Assembly: GCF_947488185.1 (NCBI RefSeq)
Contig: NZ_CANKYM010000009.1
Span: 1 to 64,000 of the forward strand
Length of the DNA stretch: 64,000 nucleotides
Source: an uncultured Roseobacter sp.
Lineage (GTDB): Bacteria; Pseudomonadota; Alphaproteobacteria; Rhodobacterales; Rhodobacteraceae
Direction: 5' to 3'
Shown here: one piece after another, positions 61,359 to 64,000 of the stretch
How positions within the stretch are numbered: the stretch's first letter is position 1
How the letters are laid out: each line of letters starts with the position of its first letter
Notes under the pieces: generated by a model
The model's database searches: none
Seen by the model: only the letters and a program-made list of their open reading frames with translations
What the model was told of the DNA's origin: nothing
Program-made: the position numbers and the translations under genes

Positions 61359-63053
61359 TCATTCTTGTAATGCGCGATTTTTTGCCCCCTGCAGATGCTT
61401 TTCCTCGGCGTTCCGCGTGGATGGATCACATTGAGCGGCAATCTGCTCACCAATCCGCAGGGCAACCGCCGCGATTGTCAGGCTGGGATTGGTGGCCCCG
61501 CTGGTCGCCAGAACCGACCCGCAGGCAACATATAGGTTCTGGACACCATGGGCCCGTCCCGATGCATCCACGACACTGGTCCTGGGATCATTCCCGGCCC
61601 GGCAGGTGCCGCAGGGATGCCCGTGATTGAGCTCCAGATCATAGGACAGCCACAGGCGCATCATGCCCTTGAATGACTGATCCACCAGTTTGCGGAGTTG
61701 CCGGCCCCGCTGACGCAGCTCTTGCGGGATCGTGTAGTAGAACCGCATGCCTGACGGCGTCTGCGGATCAGCCTGCACCCTGTTTTCGGGATAGGGGTAA
61801 TCTTCGAGGATCAGCGCAAAGATCGTGGCACCTCCCAGCAGCCGGTCCGCCAGCAGCGCCGGAATGCGCAACAGATGCCGCAACAGATGCCACCGGGCAA
61901 ACCGGCTCTGATCAAACCGCTGGCGCAGCACATAAATGACATTGCCGTAACGCGCCTCGGCGCCGGTGGATTGGATCTCGCCGAATTTCGTACCGTCCGG
62001 ACGTTCGTAGAAATCCCTCAATGCAATGGACTTCTTGGGGCCGGTGCCATCAAGCCCCCGCTTGGACCACAGGGCAATGCGCAGATCCGCGTGGAACATC
62101 AGGTTGCGCCCGACCTGGTCGTTCTGGTTGGCCAGCCCGTCGGGCCAATGCGGATTGGCGGAGTTCAAAAGCAGGACTGGTGTGAAATAGGCCCCGGCGG
62201 CAACCACCACCGCCTGCGCGGTCAGATCGACCTCGCCCTGAGCCGCTTTCACCCGGACAGAGCGCACCCGGTCAGGCTCTGCGTTCAGCCGGACCACGGT
62301 GACTTTTTCGCAGATCGATACCCGCCCGCTTTGCAGGGCCGCTGTCATGAAGCTGTTGCGCGCGTTGCGTTTGCACTCCTTCAGGCAGACCCGCCCCAGA
62401 CAGGCGTCACACCCCGGACGATTGAGGTTGGCGTAATGCAGCCGGTAGGGATTCAGGCCCGCCCGGGCGAACCGCGTCATGAACCAGCGATCCCGCGTGC
62501 TGGCCTCGGCAGGCGGGGCCAGATCATAGATCATCTGCGGGGCCTGCGGGTCCGGGGTGCCACTGACCTGCAACAGGGCCTCTGCCTTGCGGTAGTAAGG
62601 CTCCAGCGTGCGGTAATCGAAAGGCCAGGACACCACGCGCCCGTCGGGCAGCGTCTGGGGCGCAAAATCAACCGGGCGAAACCGGTCCACTGCCGCGGCA
62701 TAAAGCAGGGTCGAGCCCCCCACCCCGCATCCCAGTGGTGGCCAGGTGTCAAAGCTGCGCTCATCCACCACACCTGAAATCTGGTGGGGCCAGCGCCCGA
62801 TGGACAGGCGGCGTTCCGGGTCCGTCTCGGTGGCATCCACGGTTGCAGAGGCCGTGAAATCCTGCTGGCCCTTCTCAAGCACCAGAACCCGCAGCCCGGC
62901 CTGTGCGATGGCATAGGTCGCCGCACAGCCCCCCATGCCCGCGCCGATCACAATCACATCCCAGGGCTGCTCCGCCGCCTCGGCGATCTCGATACTTCTA
63001 TGCTTTGTCAAAATATCCTCTGACCGGCATGTCGCCTTTGGTGATGCCCGCAT
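61359..63053 (-). CDS. GMC family oxidoreductase
   Basis: A 564-aa FAD enzyme of the glucose-methanol-choline family (550 aa if the TTG at 63011, next to AGAGGA, is the start). The FAD site is VIVIGAGMGGCAATYAI at about 34-50. A cysteine-rich RPGCDACLGRVCLKECKRNA is near residue 220. The C-terminal HPCGTCRAGNDPRTSVVD and YVACGSVLATSGATNPSLTIAA contain the catalytic and FAD-closing motifs. GMC enzymes oxidise alcohols or sugars in the cytoplasm or periplasm; no signal peptide is seen here. It lies between repA and the VPLPA gene, on the same strand. Substrate unknown; a link to EPS is not shown. Confidence 0.88.
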   Translation of the reverse strand: MRASPKATCRSEDILTKHRSIEIAEAAEQPWDVIVIGAGMGGCAATYAIAQAGLRVLVLEKGQQDFTASATVDATETDPERRLSIGRWPHQISGVVDERSFDTWPPLGCGVGGSTLLYAAAVDRFRPVDFAPQTLPDGRVVSWPFDYRTLEPYYRKAEALLQVSGTPDPQAPQMIYDLAPPAEASTRDRWFMTRFARAGLNPYRLHYANLNRPGCDACLGRVCLKECKRNARNSFMTAALQSGRVSICEKVTVVRLNAEPDRVRSVRVKAAQGEVDLTAQAVVVAAGAYFTPVLLLNSANPHWPDGLANQNDQVGRNLMFHADLRIALWSKRGLDGTGPKKSIALRDFYERPDGTKFGEIQSTGAEARYGNVIYVLRQRFDQSRFARWHLLRHLLRIPALLADRLLGGATIFALILEDYPYPENRVQADPQTPSGMRFYYTIPQELRQRGRQLRKLVDQSFKGMMRLWLSYDLELNHGHPCGTCRAGNDPRTSVVDASGRAHGVQNLYVACGSVLATSGATNPSLTIAAVALRIGEQIAAQCDPSTRNAEEKHLQGAKNRALQE

Positions 63054-63383
63054 CCCGGGACCATGGCGGCAGAAATCCGTTAAAAATCTATTGCGTTAAA
63101 ATACCCGTCGTATCCCTGATACCCGCGGAAATCGCCGGCCCACCCTGCCGTCTGATCACCGGGCAACGGCGGAACATGATCACTGCGGCTGTGATGAAAG
63201 ACGGTCTCTGACGGGATACCCCTACCCGCTTATCCCCCCTGCCCGACATCTGCCACCGGCAGGTCGGGTAAAACTCTGATCACTCTATCCATGACTGATA
63301 TCTCCGGCTCAAATGCCAACTTTGAAACAATCAGGGCCCTTGGCTGTCAATGATATTCTCCGCCCGTAACCAGCCCCACAGGC
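63054..63383. other. Intergenic region downstream of repA, possible origin elements
   Basis: Three copies of TGATCAC (63153, 63177, 63277), a TTATCCCCC with seven of nine matches to a DnaA box (63230-63238), and a hairpin at 63242-63268 lie in these 330 bases after the repA stop. Such features occur in replication origins but are not decisive. No gene is supported. Confidence 0.4.
63242..63268. repeat. Hairpin CCCGAC-CTGCC / GGCAG-GTCGGG
   Basis: Outer arms 63242-63247 and 63263-63268, inner arms 63250-63254 and 63258-63262, with a two-base bulge and a three-base loop. On the minus strand no T-run follows, so it is not a clear terminator for repA. Confidence 0.4.
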
Positions 63384-64000
63384 CTAGAATGCCGCCCTGT
63401 TTTTGGACACCCACCCCAGAAATGCCTTGTCCGGGGACCGCAGCGACGGGCGGCCCGTTTTGTGCCAGAAGGTGCGCCATTCGGCTTCCAGGTGGTAGAC
63501 ATCCACGCCCGGTATCAGGCGGCGTGCCGCCTCCAGCGCGTCCGGGCTCAGCTGCGGTGGCCGGTCCGGCACATCTTCCACAACCGATTTAGGCGTGACA
63601 CAGATGATGTCCCCTGCCTCCTCTGCCAGATCATAATCCGGCAGCCGTCCATCGCGGATGATCTCGCGCAGCATGGCCCGGAACACCCTGCGCGGACTGG
63701 AGGAGCCGGATTTCTTGCACAGGGTCTCTACCGATACCCGCCAGGCCGCCTGCCGTCCGCAATGCTTGCGCGCCAGTTCATAGAGCCGCCGCTCAAGCGG
63801 TTTGCGCAGGGAGAAGTACTCCTTGCTCAGGGTCAGCACCGATTTCGCCAGAACGGCCCGGTAGAGCCAGTCCGACAGGGTGACACGGACCCGCTGCATC
63901 CGCCCGCCACGGGTCTTGCGGACGATCTCCCAGGCCTCGATCAGGCCAAAGCCGCTGGTGGTCTCTTCGCCGCCGACCGCAATGTTGGTCGTGATCCTTG
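63384..64000 (-). CDS. repA: Plasmid replication initiator RepA (RPA family), 5' end missing
   Basis: A replication initiator whose gene continues past the right edge; the visible 205 codons are the C-terminal part. Reading from the edge gives RITTNIAVGGEETTSGFGL, then EAWEIVRKTRGGRMQRVRV and TLSDWLYRAVLAK, and later LSKEYFSLRKPLERRLYELARKH, patterns of the RPA (replication initiator protein A) family used by alphaproteobacterial plasmids. An internal ATG at 63899 is not the true start because the frame is open to the edge. RPA-type replicons in roseobacters are the RepA-type plasmids reported to carry rhamnose and EPS genes. No partition genes are in the window. Confidence 0.9.
   Translation of the reverse strand, partial: RITTNIAVGGEETTSGFGLIEAWEIVRKTRGGRMQRVRVTLSDWLYRAVLAKSVLTLSKEYFSLRKPLERRLYELARKHCGRQAAWRVSVETLCKKSGSSSPRRVFRAMLREIIRDGRLPDYDLAEEAGDIICVTPKSVVEDVPDRPPQLSPDALEAARRLIPGVDVYHLEAEWRTFWHKTGRPSLRSPDKAFLGWVSKNRAAF

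Noticed and set aside
63072..63095. Two GTTAAAA repeats near the GMC oxidoreductase start
   Set aside because: Spacing between the TTAA parts is 12, not 7, so it is not a CtrA box; a two-copy short repeat is expected by chance in an A/T-rich spot.

Overview
The window looks like part of a large replicon of an alphaproteobacterium of the Rhodobacteraceae (Roseobacter group). The evidence is the moderately high GC content, Rhodobacterales-type protein sequences, an exosortase/VPLPA-CTERM sorting system, a gene resembling the head-spike base protein of Rhodobacter gene transfer agents, and a RepA (RPA-family) plasmid replication initiator running off the right edge. With the rmlCBDA rhamnose operon, this matches the published idea of RepA-type 'biofilm plasmids' of roseobacters. 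No rRNA, tRNA, CRISPR array or insertion sequence was found. Almost every gene is concerned with making, decorating, exporting or anchoring an extracellular polysaccharide (EPS).

Layout. 1-205: start of a secreted Pro-rich protein (minus, cut). 781-2196: GDP-mannose precursor enzyme. 2498-9572: plus-strand operon (sugar oxidoreductase, TIM-barrel protein of unknown role, methyltransferase, WecG and GT25 glycosyltransferases, Wzx-like flippase, pyruvyl transferase). 9587-23121: mixed-strand block with glycosyltransferases, three membrane acyltransferases, exosortase XrtD fused to an EpsI domain, a QueC-like PP-loop protein, a degenerate CTERM protein and a second pyruvyl transferase. 27415-23141: minus-strand operon (Wzy-like polymerase, two GT2, sulfotransferase). 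27654-31117: a three-gene phage/GTA head-spike-like module ending in a PKD plus beta-helix protein. 31211-36478: GT4, asparagine synthase, sulfotransferase, acyltransferase. 39080-36471: an adenylation / carrier / membrane-acyltransferase fusion. 39379-43021: uronate precursor enzymes. 43200-49165: rmlCBDA, phosphohexomutase and galE. 52504-49220: ExeA-like ATPase, Wzz-like protein and CpsD-like ATPase. 52974-60324: initiating sugar transferase, PrsT-like TPR lipoprotein, GT61 (minus), Wza-like protein, outer-membrane barrel and rhomboid protease. 61036-60449: canonical VPLPA-CTERM protein. 63053-61359: GMC oxidoreductase. 63384 to the end: repA.

Together the genes describe a nearly complete Wzx/Wzy-type EPS pathway. 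Precursors are GDP-mannose, dTDP-rhamnose, UDP-galactose and UDP-uronates. A WcaJ/ExoY-like enzyme initiates on undecaprenyl phosphate, many glycosyltransferases extend the unit, Wzx and Wzy flip and polymerise it, and Wzz, Wza, PrsT and the barrel control length and export. The decoration capacity is unusual: five acyltransferase-3 domains, two sulfotransferases, two pyruvyl transferases and possibly an aminoacyl-type substituent.

The most interesting observations are (i) the GTA/phage head-spike-like genes inside an EPS locus, since such spikes are known in R. capsulatus to bind the host capsule; (ii) CtrA-like TTAA-N7-TTAA boxes upstream of the surface-protein genes; (iii) the one-polypeptide adenylation-carrier-acyltransferase protein; and (iv) the QueC-like PP-loop protein. 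All functional calls come from reading the sequence; no database search was run.
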